Origin: Clostridiales bacterium
Lineage (GTDB): Bacteria > Bacillota > Clostridia > Lachnospirales > Lachnospiraceae
Assembly (NCBI GenBank): GCA_018366495.1
Contig: JAGZHZ010000015.1
Location: 1 to 64,000 of the forward strand
DNA: 64,000 bases
Direction: 5' to 3'
Both the position numbers and the translations under genes were made by a program. Numbering within the stretch: the first letter of the stretch is position 1; each line of letters begins with the position of its first letter. This document shows, piece by piece, positions 9,398-18,042 of this stretch. Under the pieces are notes generated by a model that did not search any database, was not told the origin of the DNA, and was given only the letters and a program-made list of their open reading frames with translations.

Positions 9398-12300
9398 CTA
9401 TTTTACTTCGCTTTTCTCAACTGCTACAGGAACCGTCAGTTCTTTTCCTTCTGCCCATTTTGTGATCTTCACCTGATCTTCTCCGTAGAATTCTTCCATT
9501 GCGATTGAATTCATAATGACTCTCAAGTTATTCATTGTAGATTTCTGAATATCACCAATACAGATATTGTCTTCTGGATATGTTCCACGGTAAACAATCT
9601 GTTTTCCATCTTCGCTGACAGATGCTACTTCTGTTGTCACAGGAGTCTTGAATTCTCCTGTTCCTTCCCAAGGATTTGACTCATATTCCTGATAAATCAC
9701 TTCATCATTCACAAGAATTTCACCTTTTTCATTGACAGATGCTGTATATCCTTCTCCTAATTCTGCTGTAACTTCTTCTGTTCCATTTCCGTCAAGAACA
9801 AATTCTCCCCACTGTGCTGAGGATACTTCCACTGTTCCAAACATAAGACTTGTCTTTAATGCCACCTGTCCTTTTTCATCAAATGCAGGTACAAGATCCT
9901 GTACGCCTCCCTGAATATTTTCTGCTCTGTCTGTACCTCCTGGCATAATCATATCATTTCCTGCGTGCATAGAAATGGAAGGTGTGGAAGAACCGCCGTT
10001 CCAGTCTGTCATAATCAGGCCTTCAAATCCCCATTCTCCTCTTGGAATGTCGGTACATAAATCATAACTGTCTGCCGCTGGAGTTCCATTTAATAAATTG
10101 TAGGAAGTCATGATAGACATTGGCTGAGAGGATTTCACTGCAATCTCAAATCCTTTCAGATAGATTTCACGCATCGTACGCTCGCTCATCACGCTATTTG
10201 TCGTATTTCTATCTGTTTCCTGATTGTTTCCTGCAAAATGTTTCAGGCATGCTCCGACGCCTTCTGTACTCTGCACACCGTTTGTCATTGCTGCTGCCAT
10301 TGTTCCTGAAATCAGAGGATCTTCTGAATAATACTCAAAGTTTCTTCCGCAGAGAGGATCTCTGTGGATATTTAAGCTTGGTCCGAGAACGATGGTAATG
10401 CCCATTTCTTCCAGTTCAGCTGCATATGCTTCTCCGACATCTTCCAGCAGATCAGTGTTCCATGTCTGAGCGCGCAGTACGGATACCGGCCATGCCGTAC
10501 AGTATTGATAATATGTCGCCTCTTCCCCTGTCTCAACATTCTTTGCAACATATTCCTGTTTTATGCGGATTCCTCCAGGACCGTCTGCAACGACAATAGA
10601 TGGGATTCCATAAGTGTCAAAATAGTTTACGGTTGTCTCGCCTGCTGCGCCTGGGATTGTATCAGAGTTGGAGCCTACGATCGGAGAGTATTCATTTGCA
10701 ACGCCCCATCCAGAGCCGCAGTTCAATGTAGCCAGTTCTGCAACGGACATCTGTGCCACGAATTCTTCCAGTGACAGTTCTCCATTATATACGTCGATCA
10801 GTTTTGCATCTGGTTTTTCTTCCACAACCTCTACTTTTTCATAATCCTGTTTCGCTTCATAGGATGGATCTGTCGTATAAGTTGTCACGCTCTCATCATC
10901 ATAAGCGGAAGCATGGTTTGCTGCTTCGCCAAAAGCTTCTTTTTTCAAGGCAATCGTCTGTGCAGATGCAATCTCATCCGCCTCTGTATCATATGTGTAA
11001 GATGTTGCTCCCTCTTTTGACAGTTCCTCAAATTTCTGTTCTTCCGTCAGGCTCAGCTGATTGCTGAGCTGCTCTGTCTTTACAGTCTCATCCAGAGCCA
11101 GCACAGCTGCAACGTGTGTATTTCTGGAAGAATTTCCAACACGGATAATATAATTTCCTGCATCCAGCATATAAGCAGCTTCTGCTTCGTTATAGTATGC
11201 CATATCTTTTGTATTGAATGTGATCGTCAGTTCCTGAGACTGTCCCGGCTGAAGAAGATCGGTCTTTGCATAAGCTCCTAATTCCTGATATTCTTTTTCT
11301 GCCGCTTCACTGTCCGGAGCAGAATAATAAACCTGTACTACTTCTTTTCCTGCATATGTATCTCCTGTATTTGTCACAGATACTGTCACATTTACTTTCT
11401 CTTCGTCTGCTTCCACAGAAACTACCTGTGTGTCAAAGTCTGTGTAGGAAAGACCATATCCAAACTCATATGCTGGCTCTATTCCAAAGGTATCGAAATA
11501 ACGATAGCCAACATAAATTCCCTCTTTGTATACTTCTGTAGCAGAATCTCCATCGTTCTGTGCAAATGTTGCAGATGCCGGATAATCAGAATACTGTTTT
11601 GCCCATGTACTTGTCAGTTTTCCAGATGGTGTTGTCTTTCCTGTCACAACATCCACAAGAGCTGCTCCTGCTTCCTGTCCTGCCTGGGACATGTGCAGCA
11701 ATGCATCGAGTCCTTCAATCTCATCCATGAATTTTGTATCAATTACACCGCCCACGTTCAGGACAACGACGACATGTTCAAATGATTTTCCAACTAATTC
11801 CAGATTTTTTCTTTCCAGTTCAGTCAGTTCATAATCTCCGACCTCAAACTCTTCTCCATCCAGAGAAGCTCCCGTTTTTGTCTTTTGGCTTCGGTCAGCG
11901 CCCTCGCCTGCATTTCGGCTGATCACATAAATTGCTGTGTCAGTTCCTTCTTTCGCCTGATTGATCAGGTCTTCTGTCACTTCCATCTCCGGATACATAA
12001 ACGTTGCCATTGGGTTTGATCCTGCTGCAACTTTCTCTTCATCGTATCCTTTTGCAAATTCTGTCAGGAAATCGCCTGTCGTCACCTGGTAACCTGCTGC
12101 TGTAAAGGCATCATAGATATTGATATGATAGCGCTCGCTTAAATCCACGAGTGCATCTCCGCCGCCGCTCAGTCCTCCATTAAACGGATCTCCTGATCCA
12201 GTACCGCCTCGTACTGTACGAACTGCTCCATTTCCGAACAATGCGATTGTATTTTCTTTTATAGGAAGCGTCTGATCCTTATTCTCTAAAAGAACCATTC

Positions 12301-12451
12301 CTTCCTCAGCAACATTTTTTGCTAATTCTGCATTGTCTTTTTCTCTTTGTGAGATCTCATTTGATGTGGTAGCCGCCATACCTGTCATGCAAGTATTTGT
12401 CATCATCAGTCCGGCAAGTAAAATCGCTGCATACGCTTTCTTTCTTTTCAT
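9398..12451 (-). CDS. Secreted GH3 beta-glucosidase-like hydrolase, permuted domains
   Basis: 1017 aa from ATG 12451, chosen because GGAG precedes it and MKRKKAYAAILLAGLMM starts a normal signal peptide (cleavage near GMAA); a longer reading up to 12625 lacks a ribosome site and would bury the signal. The domain order is alpha/beta sandwich (EGMVLLEN, GGTGSGDP), fibronectin-III-like domain, linker, then TIM barrel with CLKHFAGNNQE, CGRNFEYYSEDP and MTDW (predicted nucleophile Asp816). Compared with the paralogue at 168-3215 it carries about 100 extra residues between the barrel and the last helix (around 850-960), probably an accessory beta domain. It has its own promoter and a terminator, and lies beside a solute-binding lipoprotein and YesM/YesN. 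The sugar specificity is unknown. Confidence 0.92.
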   Translation of the reverse strand: MKRKKAYAAILLAGLMMTNTCMTGMAATTSNEISQREKDNAELAKNVAEEGMVLLENKDQTLPIKENTIALFGNGAVRTVRGGTGSGDPFNGGLSGGGDALVDLSERYHINIYDAFTAAGYQVTTGDFLTEFAKGYDEEKVAAGSNPMATFMYPEMEVTEDLINQAKEGTDTAIYVISRNAGEGADRSQKTKTGASLDGEEFEVGDYELTELERKNLELVGKSFEHVVVVLNVGGVIDTKFMDEIEGLDALLHMSQAGQEAGAALVDVVTGKTTPSGKLTSTWAKQYSDYPASATFAQNDGDSATEVYKEGIYVGYRYFDTFGIEPAYEFGYGLSYTDFDTQVVSVEADEEKVNVTVSVTNTGDTYAGKEVVQVYYSAPDSEAAEKEYQELGAYAKTDLLQPGQSQELTITFNTKDMAYYNEAEAAYMLDAGNYIIRVGNSSRNTHVAAVLALDETVKTEQLSNQLSLTEEQKFEELSKEGATSYTYDTEADEIASAQTIALKKEAFGEAANHASAYDDESVTTYTTDPSYEAKQDYEKVEVVEEKPDAKLIDVYNGELSLEEFVAQMSVAELATLNCGSGWGVANEYSPIVGSNSDTIPGAAGETTVNYFDTYGIPSIVVADGPGGIRIKQEYVAKNVETGEEATYYQYCTAWPVSVLRAQTWNTDLLEDVGEAYAAELEEMGITIVLGPSLNIHRDPLCGRNFEYYSEDPLISGTMAAAMTNGVQSTEGVGACLKHFAGNNQETDRNTTNSVMSERTMREIYLKGFEIAVKSSQPMSIMTSYNLLNGTPAADSYDLCTDIPRGEWGFEGLIMTDWNGGSSTPSISMHAGNDMIMPGGTDRAENIQGGVQDLVPAFDEKGQVALKTSLMFGTVEVSSAQWGEFVLDGNGTEEVTAELGEGYTASVNEKGEILVNDEVIYQEYESNPWEGTGEFKTPVTTEVASVSEDGKQIVYRGTYPEDNICIGDIQKSTMNNLRVIMNSIAMEEFYGEDQVKITKWAEGKELTVPVAVEKSEVK

Positions 12452-12527
12452 GAAACCATTCTCCTTTTCCTTGTATATTTTCGTTATTTTCACCAATTTA
12501 CGCTCCGTTTTTCGCGCTATATCCAGG

Positions 12528-12556
12528 ATTTTACTATATGATTTTTTTATTTTCAA
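12528..12556 (-). promoter_or_regulatory. Promoter of the second GH3 gene
   Basis: On the minus strand, TTGAAA (12556-12551), a 17-bp spacer and TAAAAT (12533-12528) lie about 77 bp upstream of the ATG at 12451. Direct repeats lie about 25 bp upstream of the -35 box. Confidence 0.6.
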
Positions 12557-12580
12557 TATATCTTCCGTGATATCTCCGTT

Positions 12581-12609
12581 TTTTGTCAGCACTTGTCCAC
12601 ATTTTGTCA
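12581..12609 (-). promoter_or_regulatory. Helically phased direct repeats, candidate YesN operator
   Basis: Three copies of a TTGTCA-like unit lie at 12583 (TTGTCA), 12593 (TTGTCC) and 12604 (TTGTCA), 10 and 11 bp apart. The outer copies extend to TTTTGTCA at 12581-12588 and 12602-12609, exactly 21 bp apart. This is the pattern AraC-type regulators use. The site is squeezed between the stop of the lipoprotein gene (12613) and the GH3 promoter. Assigning it to the YesN protein is inference. Confidence 0.45.
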
Positions 12610-12612
12610 GTA

Positions 12613-14094
12613 TTATGCCTTCCACTGCTCAATCTGGTATTTTACTTCTTCTTTCACATGCTCAATCCCTGCTTCACGCAGTTTTTTCTGAAATTCTCTC
12701 AGCGTCGATTCTCCCTCTCCAAAACCAAGTTGAACAGAGTAGTAAAACTGTTCAATCACCTGTCCGATCTGTTCGATTTCCTTTCTGATCGGAGTTTCAT
12801 CTAAAATGAATCCATAAATTGGAGAATAAACAGCAGAGTTATTAAACTCCTCCATTTCCTGTCTCTGATTCGCAGACATTCCTTTCCACAATCCCCCTAT
12901 TTTTCTGTAAAACTGCCACTTTTCATTCGTAAAATATCCCACATTTTCCTGATTGACACCTTCCGGATAGGAAAAAAATCCATCCTTATCTACAATATAG
13001 TGGACGCCTTCCACACCGTACAGCATCAGATTATTGACTCCGGGATCGGTATACATCAGATTCAGCGCCTGCACGGCAAGCTCAGGATACTCGCATTCTG
13101 AATTTACAAACCAGTTATACCGCCATTTATGTTTTGTTGTCATAAATGGTTTCATATCAAAACCCTTGATCGCAATCGTATCTCCATAAATACCAAGCCA
13201 TTCTTCTACTTCATCCGGACGAATAATCAGTTCGGCTGCTGCCGCCTGTCCTGCTACAACAAGATTCAGCCCCAATTCATCTTCCCTTCCAATCTGATTC
13301 GATAAAATGCCTTTTTCTCTCCATCGCTTCATCATCAGTGCATACGACTCAAATTCAGGAGTCTCAAAAAAATTCTCTACTTTGAGGGAGTTCTGATCTT
13401 TACGCACCGCAATCGCACCGGCGCTGTCCACAATATCAAGTCCCTCATTTACAAAAAATCCCCCCATCGCCGCTGTAGGAACAATCGGAGAGATCTCTTC
13501 ATTCTCTGCGATACATTCTAAAAAAGGTTCCATATCCTCAATCTGTTTTACTCCATCCAGTGAAAATTCATATTTTTCCAGAAGATCCCTCCTCACAACA
13601 ACGCCTTTGGTGTGGATCTCCGGCATTGCCTTTGGTATTCCATATACACCTTCTTCTCCCTGATATCCTTTTATGCGCAGTTCTTCCATCTCACATCCCA
13701 GCGTTTCTAGAATTCCGTCCCCATACTCTTCTATATAGGAGTCCAGTTTCATCAAATACCCCTCTTTTAAGTACGATTCATACATTCCCCCATACATTCC
13801 GACAATGTCAACCTGACTCTCCATTCTTTCTTTAGACCCCAAAATCAGCCGGTAGTCTAATGTATTTGATGGATATATCAGTTCCAGGCGGCATCCGATT
13901 TTTTTCTCCGTCAGATCTCCAAGCGCTTCATTGACAAGATCTAATTCTCTGTTTTCATTTGTATGCCCCGCTGACCATGCCATAATACGAACTGTTGGCA
14001 CTTCTTCTTTTACTTCTTCTGGTTTGGCTCCACATGCGGTGCAGAAAAGGCACATGACCGCTATGAGCAATATACCTGTTTTTCTTCTGTTCAT
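12613..14094 (-). CDS. Extracellular solute-binding lipoprotein (sugar ABC type)
   Basis: A 493-aa lipoprotein. From the start at 14094 (AGAGG nine bases upstream) it has a short signal with lipobox FCTAC, Cys21 being the lipidated residue, so it is tethered outside the membrane. The body resembles family-1 solute-binding proteins such as LplA/YtcQ types (about 500 aa, N-terminal VRIMAWSAG strand, later GFFSYPEGV and an aromatic-rich C-terminal lobe). No permease or ATPase gene lies nearby, so it is either an orphan receptor that feeds YesM or uses permeases encoded elsewhere. It precedes the GH3 gene on the same strand, but the GH3 gene has its own promoter. Family assignment is moderately firm; the ligand is unknown. 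Confidence 0.8.
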   Translation of the reverse strand: MNRRKTGILLIAVMCLFCTACGAKPEEVKEEVPTVRIMAWSAGHTNENRELDLVNEALGDLTEKKIGCRLELIYPSNTLDYRLILGSKERMESQVDIVGMYGGMYESYLKEGYLMKLDSYIEEYGDGILETLGCEMEELRIKGYQGEEGVYGIPKAMPEIHTKGVVVRRDLLEKYEFSLDGVKQIEDMEPFLECIAENEEISPIVPTAAMGGFFVNEGLDIVDSAGAIAVRKDQNSLKVENFFETPEFESYALMMKRWREKGILSNQIGREDELGLNLVVAGQAAAAELIIRPDEVEEWLGIYGDTIAIKGFDMKPFMTTKHKWRYNWFVNSECEYPELAVQALNLMYTDPGVNNLMLYGVEGVHYIVDKDGFFSYPEGVNQENVGYFTNEKWQFYRKIGGLWKGMSANQRQEMEEFNNSAVYSPIYGFILDETPIRKEIEQIGQVIEQFYYSVQLGFGEGESTLREFQKKLREAGIEHVKEEVKYQIEQWKA

Positions 14095-14204
14095 TCCCAT
14101 CATCCTCTTATTATACTGTAGCGTTTTATCATCTCTCTCCAAATATGGCGTCGTACCCTATCGGGACGCTGCAGATTGTTTACTTTCTTCTCCCGCTTTC
14201 TTTT

Positions 14205-15596
14205 TTACGTTTCTGCTGTCTGAAACTGTGCAGTTGGAAATTTTCGTTTCATCTGCTGTTCAATCGTTTCCTTGATCCCTTTTTCCAGGACAAACACTTT
14301 GATCGGACATCCTTCAAAAGCGTCCGCTCCAATCTTTTTTATCGTGTTCGGAAGAAAGACCCACTGCAGAAAATCGCAGTGTTCAAATGCCCCAACTCCT
14401 ATACTTTCTATATTTTTCGGCAGATACAGCTTTTGTATTCCAATTCCGGAACAGCATTGTTTTCCGATTACTTTTAAATTCTGGGACCATTTAATCGATA
14501 TTTCATATTTTCTGGAAGAAAGATCTCCGATATCACAGAATCTCTCCTCTATCTTTTCCACAGAATCTGGTATCCAGATCCTCTCCACATTTCGAACCAT
14601 TCCCAGCTGTGTATATCCGTATGGAATTCTGAGCGTCAATTTTTGAGTATCGGAGTCTATTTCCGCAATTTTTTTATTTTTTTGCTCTCTATTCCACTCA
14701 AATTTCGCTTTCTTCGTCGTCTCAGCGCGATGAAAAAAAGAGACAGAGAGCAGAGGCGAGAAGTTCAGAACCTGTGTCAGAAGTTCAAAGTTTCCCGTAT
14801 CTGGGATCAAAACTTGCCTGATATTTTCACACCATCGAAAAATTTCAGCAAAACACTGCTTTTCATTCCATCGCTCTGCCAGACTTTCCGGAATTGAAAT
14901 CATCTGTATCTTGCGGCAGTCAGAAAATGCGCTCGCCCCAATCATCTGCAGACCTTCCGGCAGACGGATCTCCCTCAACGCTTCACATCCTGTCCACGCC
15001 TCCCTCCAGATAATCTTTAAGCTGTCTGGAAAAATGACTTTTTTTATATTTCTGCACCATCCAAATGCTCTCGTTCCGATTTCCTCCGTATGGGGCGGCA
15101 GCTTTAATTCTCTCAGAGATTCACACTTAAAAAATGCTTCTTTTCTGATTCTCTTTAGCCCCAAAGGCCACCAGATTACAGAGAGGTTTTCACAGCCGTA
15201 AAATGCACGCTCCCCGATCTCACGAATCGTTTTTGGCATTCGGATCTCTTTTAGATTTCTCCATCCCCTAAACGCTTCTTCCGCTATCTTTTCATATCCT
15301 TCCGGTATCTCCACACTGCTGCTTTCCCAATCCACCCCATATTGTTTTGGATCAAATTCTCCTCTTTTTTCCTCAGAATCATTTGTAATCTGTCTGATTT
15401 GTTCCCATTTACGCACTTTTTCAAAATTCTTTTTCAGCAGTTCCAGACGTTCGCAGTAGATCTCTCTTTCTTCTTCGCTGATTTCCTGCTGCCACTCTCC
15501 AATTAAAAGATCCGTTGTAAAATCCCACCCGCATTGTCTGCAAAAATACATTTCATCCTGCTCTTTTCCACAGACCGGACATCTTCTATTTTCCAT
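14205..15596 (-). CDS. Zinc-ribbon protein with BspA-type leucine-rich repeats
   Basis: 463 aa, no signal peptide, so cytoplasmic. A zinc ribbon opens it (CPVCGKEQDEMYFCRQCGW, residues 6-24: CxxC, then CxxC). A short charged helical linker follows, then LRR_5/BspA-like repeats from about 95 to the end, recognisable as repeated units of the type 'IPEGYEKIAEEAFRGWRNL', 'GERAFYGCENL' and 'GTRAFGWCRNI'. The repeats are a binding scaffold; most known BspA proteins are secreted, so a cytoplasmic copy with a zinc ribbon is less usual. It is the last gene of the six-gene leftward operon, 14 bp after the previous stop. Its ribosome site is GAGGG. No partner can be named. Confidence 0.8.
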   Translation of the reverse strand: MENRRCPVCGKEQDEMYFCRQCGWDFTTDLLIGEWQQEISEEEREIYCERLELLKKNFEKVRKWEQIRQITNDSEEKRGEFDPKQYGVDWESSSVEIPEGYEKIAEEAFRGWRNLKEIRMPKTIREIGERAFYGCENLSVIWWPLGLKRIRKEAFFKCESLRELKLPPHTEEIGTRAFGWCRNIKKVIFPDSLKIIWREAWTGCEALREIRLPEGLQMIGASAFSDCRKIQMISIPESLAERWNEKQCFAEIFRWCENIRQVLIPDTGNFELLTQVLNFSPLLSVSFFHRAETTKKAKFEWNREQKNKKIAEIDSDTQKLTLRIPYGYTQLGMVRNVERIWIPDSVEKIEERFCDIGDLSSRKYEISIKWSQNLKVIGKQCCSGIGIQKLYLPKNIESIGVGAFEHCDFLQWVFLPNTIKKIGADAFEGCPIKVFVLEKGIKETIEQQMKRKFPTAQFQTAET

Positions 15597-15610
15597 TCTT
15601 TCTGCCCTCT

Positions 15611-16108
15611 TTAAAAAAGATCAATTTTTTCAGAACTTTCATACTCTTCTGCGCATCCTAACAAGATCCGTATAGAACACTTCTCCTCCATTCTCACTCC
15701 AATTTTCCAGTATCCCAAAATTTTTGGAGCTTTTATCTCTACTTCCTCTATTTTTTCCCGACCGTATCCCTTTATTTTTATCTTTATAGCAACACTTTTG
15801 TCTGTTCTCTGCCTTGCAGATCTGATCTGCATCCATTTGTCTTTTCCTTCCAGAATTTCATTTCCATGAATCAGGGAAACCCATTCTTCTTTTTCTAACT
15901 TTAAATTCCCTTCCTCCATCGCATAGATACAGCGGTGCAGACAAATCTCCAGATTCTGTAACAGCTTTGTCCGATAGTTCTGCGCCAGGGACTCTATTCT
16001 CTTTTTTATTTTTTCTGTCTCTTTTCCCATCCCATGATAAACGGTAAAATGACAGACGGGACATCTTCCTCTTCCTGATATGTCATGTCCGCAGACCATG
16101 CAATCCAT
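15611..16108 (-). CDS. Small zinc-ribbon protein of unknown function
   Basis: 165 aa from ATG 16108, two bases after the preceding stop, with GGGAGG just upstream (an earlier ATG at 16123 would overlap that site). The N-terminal MDCMVCGHDISGRGRCPVC gives a four-Cys zinc ribbon (CxxC-x9-CxxC, with a further CHF). The remainder is helical (about 25-75), then a beta-rich part with KIKIKGYG and VEIKAPKILGYWKIGVRM. It contains no enzyme motif. Its position between a coiled-coil protein and the zinc-ribbon LRR protein suggests they form one complex. I do not recognise a named family. Confidence 0.75.
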   Translation of the reverse strand: MDCMVCGHDISGRGRCPVCHFTVYHGMGKETEKIKKRIESLAQNYRTKLLQNLEICLHRCIYAMEEGNLKLEKEEWVSLIHGNEILEGKDKWMQIRSARQRTDKSVAIKIKIKGYGREKIEEVEIKAPKILGYWKIGVRMEEKCSIRILLGCAEEYESSEKIDLF

Positions 16109-16110
16109 AT

Positions 16111-16818
16111 CTATTCCTCCCATGCCTCTTCCAGCAGCTGAATGACTGCTTTTATTTTTTCTCTGTAACTTTCTATTTTCTTCTCAATCTGTGCTCTTTC
16201 TTCCTCCATCTGCATTTCCATTTTCTTGAATTCTTCCGGCTCTTTCCTGATTTTCAGCTGTCCCGTTGCTGCATTCCAAGCCTTTGTTATACGCCCTGCA
16301 TACCATTCTGCCTCCTCAAGATAGGCATATTCTCTTTCAAAATTTATCTGCTTCAGAGAATCGCTCATTTTCTGACATCTATGTTCCAGCAGCTTTTTTT
16401 CTTTTTCTTTATCTTCCCATTCTTTCGCCAAAGTGCACAGTTCTTCTCTTTTTTCTTCCACTTTCTCCACCGCTTCCGACAGGCGCTCTTTCATTTTTTT
16501 ACCTTGTCTCTTTCTCTTTTCGTCTTCGATGCAAAGATTTTCTATTTCTTTAGCGATATCCTGAAACTGCTGTCTTTTTTTATCGACGATACAACACACC
16601 TCCGGTCTCTTTAACAGAAAAAGACACAGCCGTCCTACCTGGCACAGACCCAGAACAGCTTTCTCTGCATCGCGAATCCCCAGTCTGGCGGCAGCTATGT
16701 CGGTTTCATCCTGAACATCCTGCGCCAGATCGAGAAAAAGACCGATCAGATCTTCGATATAGATTTCTTTATCTTTCTTCAATAGTTTCATCGTGCTGTC
16801 CGCTCTTTGAAATTCCAT
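16111..16818 (-). CDS. Coiled-coil protein of unknown function
   Basis: A 235-aa soluble protein. Residues 1-80 form a compact helical region with DLIGLFLDLAQDVQDETDIAAARLG split by charged turns, including a Cys-rich stretch (LCQVGRLC). Residues 85-165 and 195-230 are long Lys/Glu-rich coiled coils, with heptad-like spacing of Leu and Ile. A GGAGGAA site precedes the ATG at 16818. It is the fourth gene of the leftward operon, 36 bp after an Hsp70-like fragment. Size and charge pattern are compatible with a scaffold or nucleotide-exchange-type cofactor of the Hsp70-like neighbour, but no GrpE-specific motif is visible, so this is only an idea. Confidence 0.7.
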   Translation of the reverse strand: MEFQRADSTMKLLKKDKEIYIEDLIGLFLDLAQDVQDETDIAAARLGIRDAEKAVLGLCQVGRLCLFLLKRPEVCCIVDKKRQQFQDIAKEIENLCIEDEKRKRQGKKMKERLSEAVEKVEEKREELCTLAKEWEDKEKEKKLLEHRCQKMSDSLKQINFEREYAYLEEAEWYAGRITKAWNAATGQLKIRKEPEEFKKMEMQMEEERAQIEKKIESYREKIKAVIQLLEEAWEE

Positions 16819-16854
16819 CCCCGATTCCTCCGTCTGTCTGTTCTGAATTTATTT

Positions 16855-18042
16855 CTATTCTATCTGTATTAACCTGCCCAGTTCTATCCTTTCCATATGT
16901 TCCAAGAATGTTCCTGTCCCGCCATCGAATTCCCATAGATACAGACTGACTCCATCCGCTCCATCCACAGAAAATCCAACTGCATATTCCGGAAATTCCT
17001 GATGTTGGAAAGGAGGACTATGTTCTAATTTCTCCTTCACGTTATCTTCCAATTCGATAATCTTTCCTCCCCTCTGATTTTTTTCTGATTGAATGATGAC
17101 TTTGCAGAGATCTCTTCCTACAAAAATTTTCTCCATCTGATCCACAGGTGTCTTCTGAAAATACGGCCTGCCATATTCAATTTCTTCTCCAATGTGAATC
17201 GCATAAGGATCCTGTTCTCTCTCGTTTTCCAGATAGACACCGATCGAATACGGCGCATTTTTCTGCACATGCACTTTTCCTTCTGCGACCAATGTTTTCC
17301 CAAAAGCGGCGCTATTTTGATCCCCCATCTGCTCTGTGGTGATCTCTATCCACCTTCTGTCCTGAGATGTACATCGAAAATACTTCTCCACATACGCTCT
17401 TATCATGTAATAGTCACAGATTTCCCCAAACAGAACAATTTTAAACCGCTCCCCCCTCGCGTCATTATATGGAATCTTTTGTTTTTCCATGAAAGCTGTC
17501 ATGAAATCCAGCTTTTCCTCTAGGCTTTCTCTGATTTCTTCCTGATATCTGGCTGCAATCTCCCCATATGTGACAGGAATAGATGTGCCAAGATAGAAAA
17601 GTTTAAGACAATTTTCCCTTAGATCTTCCAGTTCCAACAGTATATTTTCCTCATAAAAATTTTTTATGGTTTCTCTCTTTAATTTCATCTGCTGCTGAAA
17701 TATTTCTACTGTCTTATAAAACATTTCATCTATCTGTATTTTTTTCTTTCTGCCATTTTCTATGGCTTTCAGCACAATCTTTTCTATACAGCTTCTCCAT
17801 CTGCTTTCCTGATTCTGCTCTTCCCTGAGCTGCGTCTCCATCCTCATCCAGATTGTCCCATTTCTGCACGAGATCTCACTGAGCGCCATATTCCATTTTT
17901 CTTGATGGTAAAAGAGAAAAAGAATATGACCACAAAAATCTGGATCTGTCGTCTTTGCCATCTTCCATGCAGCATATGCCGCATCCGCTTCGGCCTCACT
18001 TAGAATGGGATTTCTTTTTTCTTCAGACTTCCTTATTTTCAT
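16855..18042 (-). CDS. Protein resembling the second half of an Hsp70 ATPase domain
   Basis: 395 aa, cytoplasmic. Residues 160-275 match the layout of Hsp70 lobe II: a helix pair, then KIVLFGEICDYYMIRAYVEKYF (201-222, split here as KIVLFGE and YMIRAYVEKYF) like the 'VLVGG-x-S-R-x-P-x-V' adenosine segment, then AAFGKTLVAEGKV (245-257, like the 'AxGAAxxA' helix) and YSIGVY (265-270). The usual GG and SR of the adenosine loop are lost. The first lobe, with the phosphate-binding DLG motif, is absent. A C-terminal beta region (about 275-395) may be a substrate-binding-like domain. It overlaps the upstream 479-aa gene by 20 bp. I infer a pseudo-chaperone; fold assignment is by eye. Confidence 0.65.
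   Translation of the reverse strand: MKIRKSEEKRNPILSEAEADAAYAAWKMAKTTDPDFCGHILFLFYHQEKWNMALSEISCRNGTIWMRMETQLREEQNQESRWRSCIEKIVLKAIENGRKKKIQIDEMFYKTVEIFQQQMKLKRETIKNFYEENILLELEDLRENCLKLFYLGTSIPVTYGEIAARYQEEIRESLEEKLDFMTAFMEKQKIPYNDARGERFKIVLFGEICDYYMIRAYVEKYFRCTSQDRRWIEITTEQMGDQNSAAFGKTLVAEGKVHVQKNAPYSIGVYLENEREQDPYAIHIGEEIEYGRPYFQKTPVDQMEKIFVGRDLCKVIIQSEKNQRGGKIIELEDNVKEKLEHSPPFQHQEFPEYAVGFSVDGADGVSLYLWEFDGGTGTFLEHMERIELGRLIQIE

Noticed and set aside
12452..12625. N-terminal extension of the second GH3 protein
   Set aside because: The extension precedes the signal peptide, lacks a ribosome site, and would put the promoter and most of the operator inside the gene.
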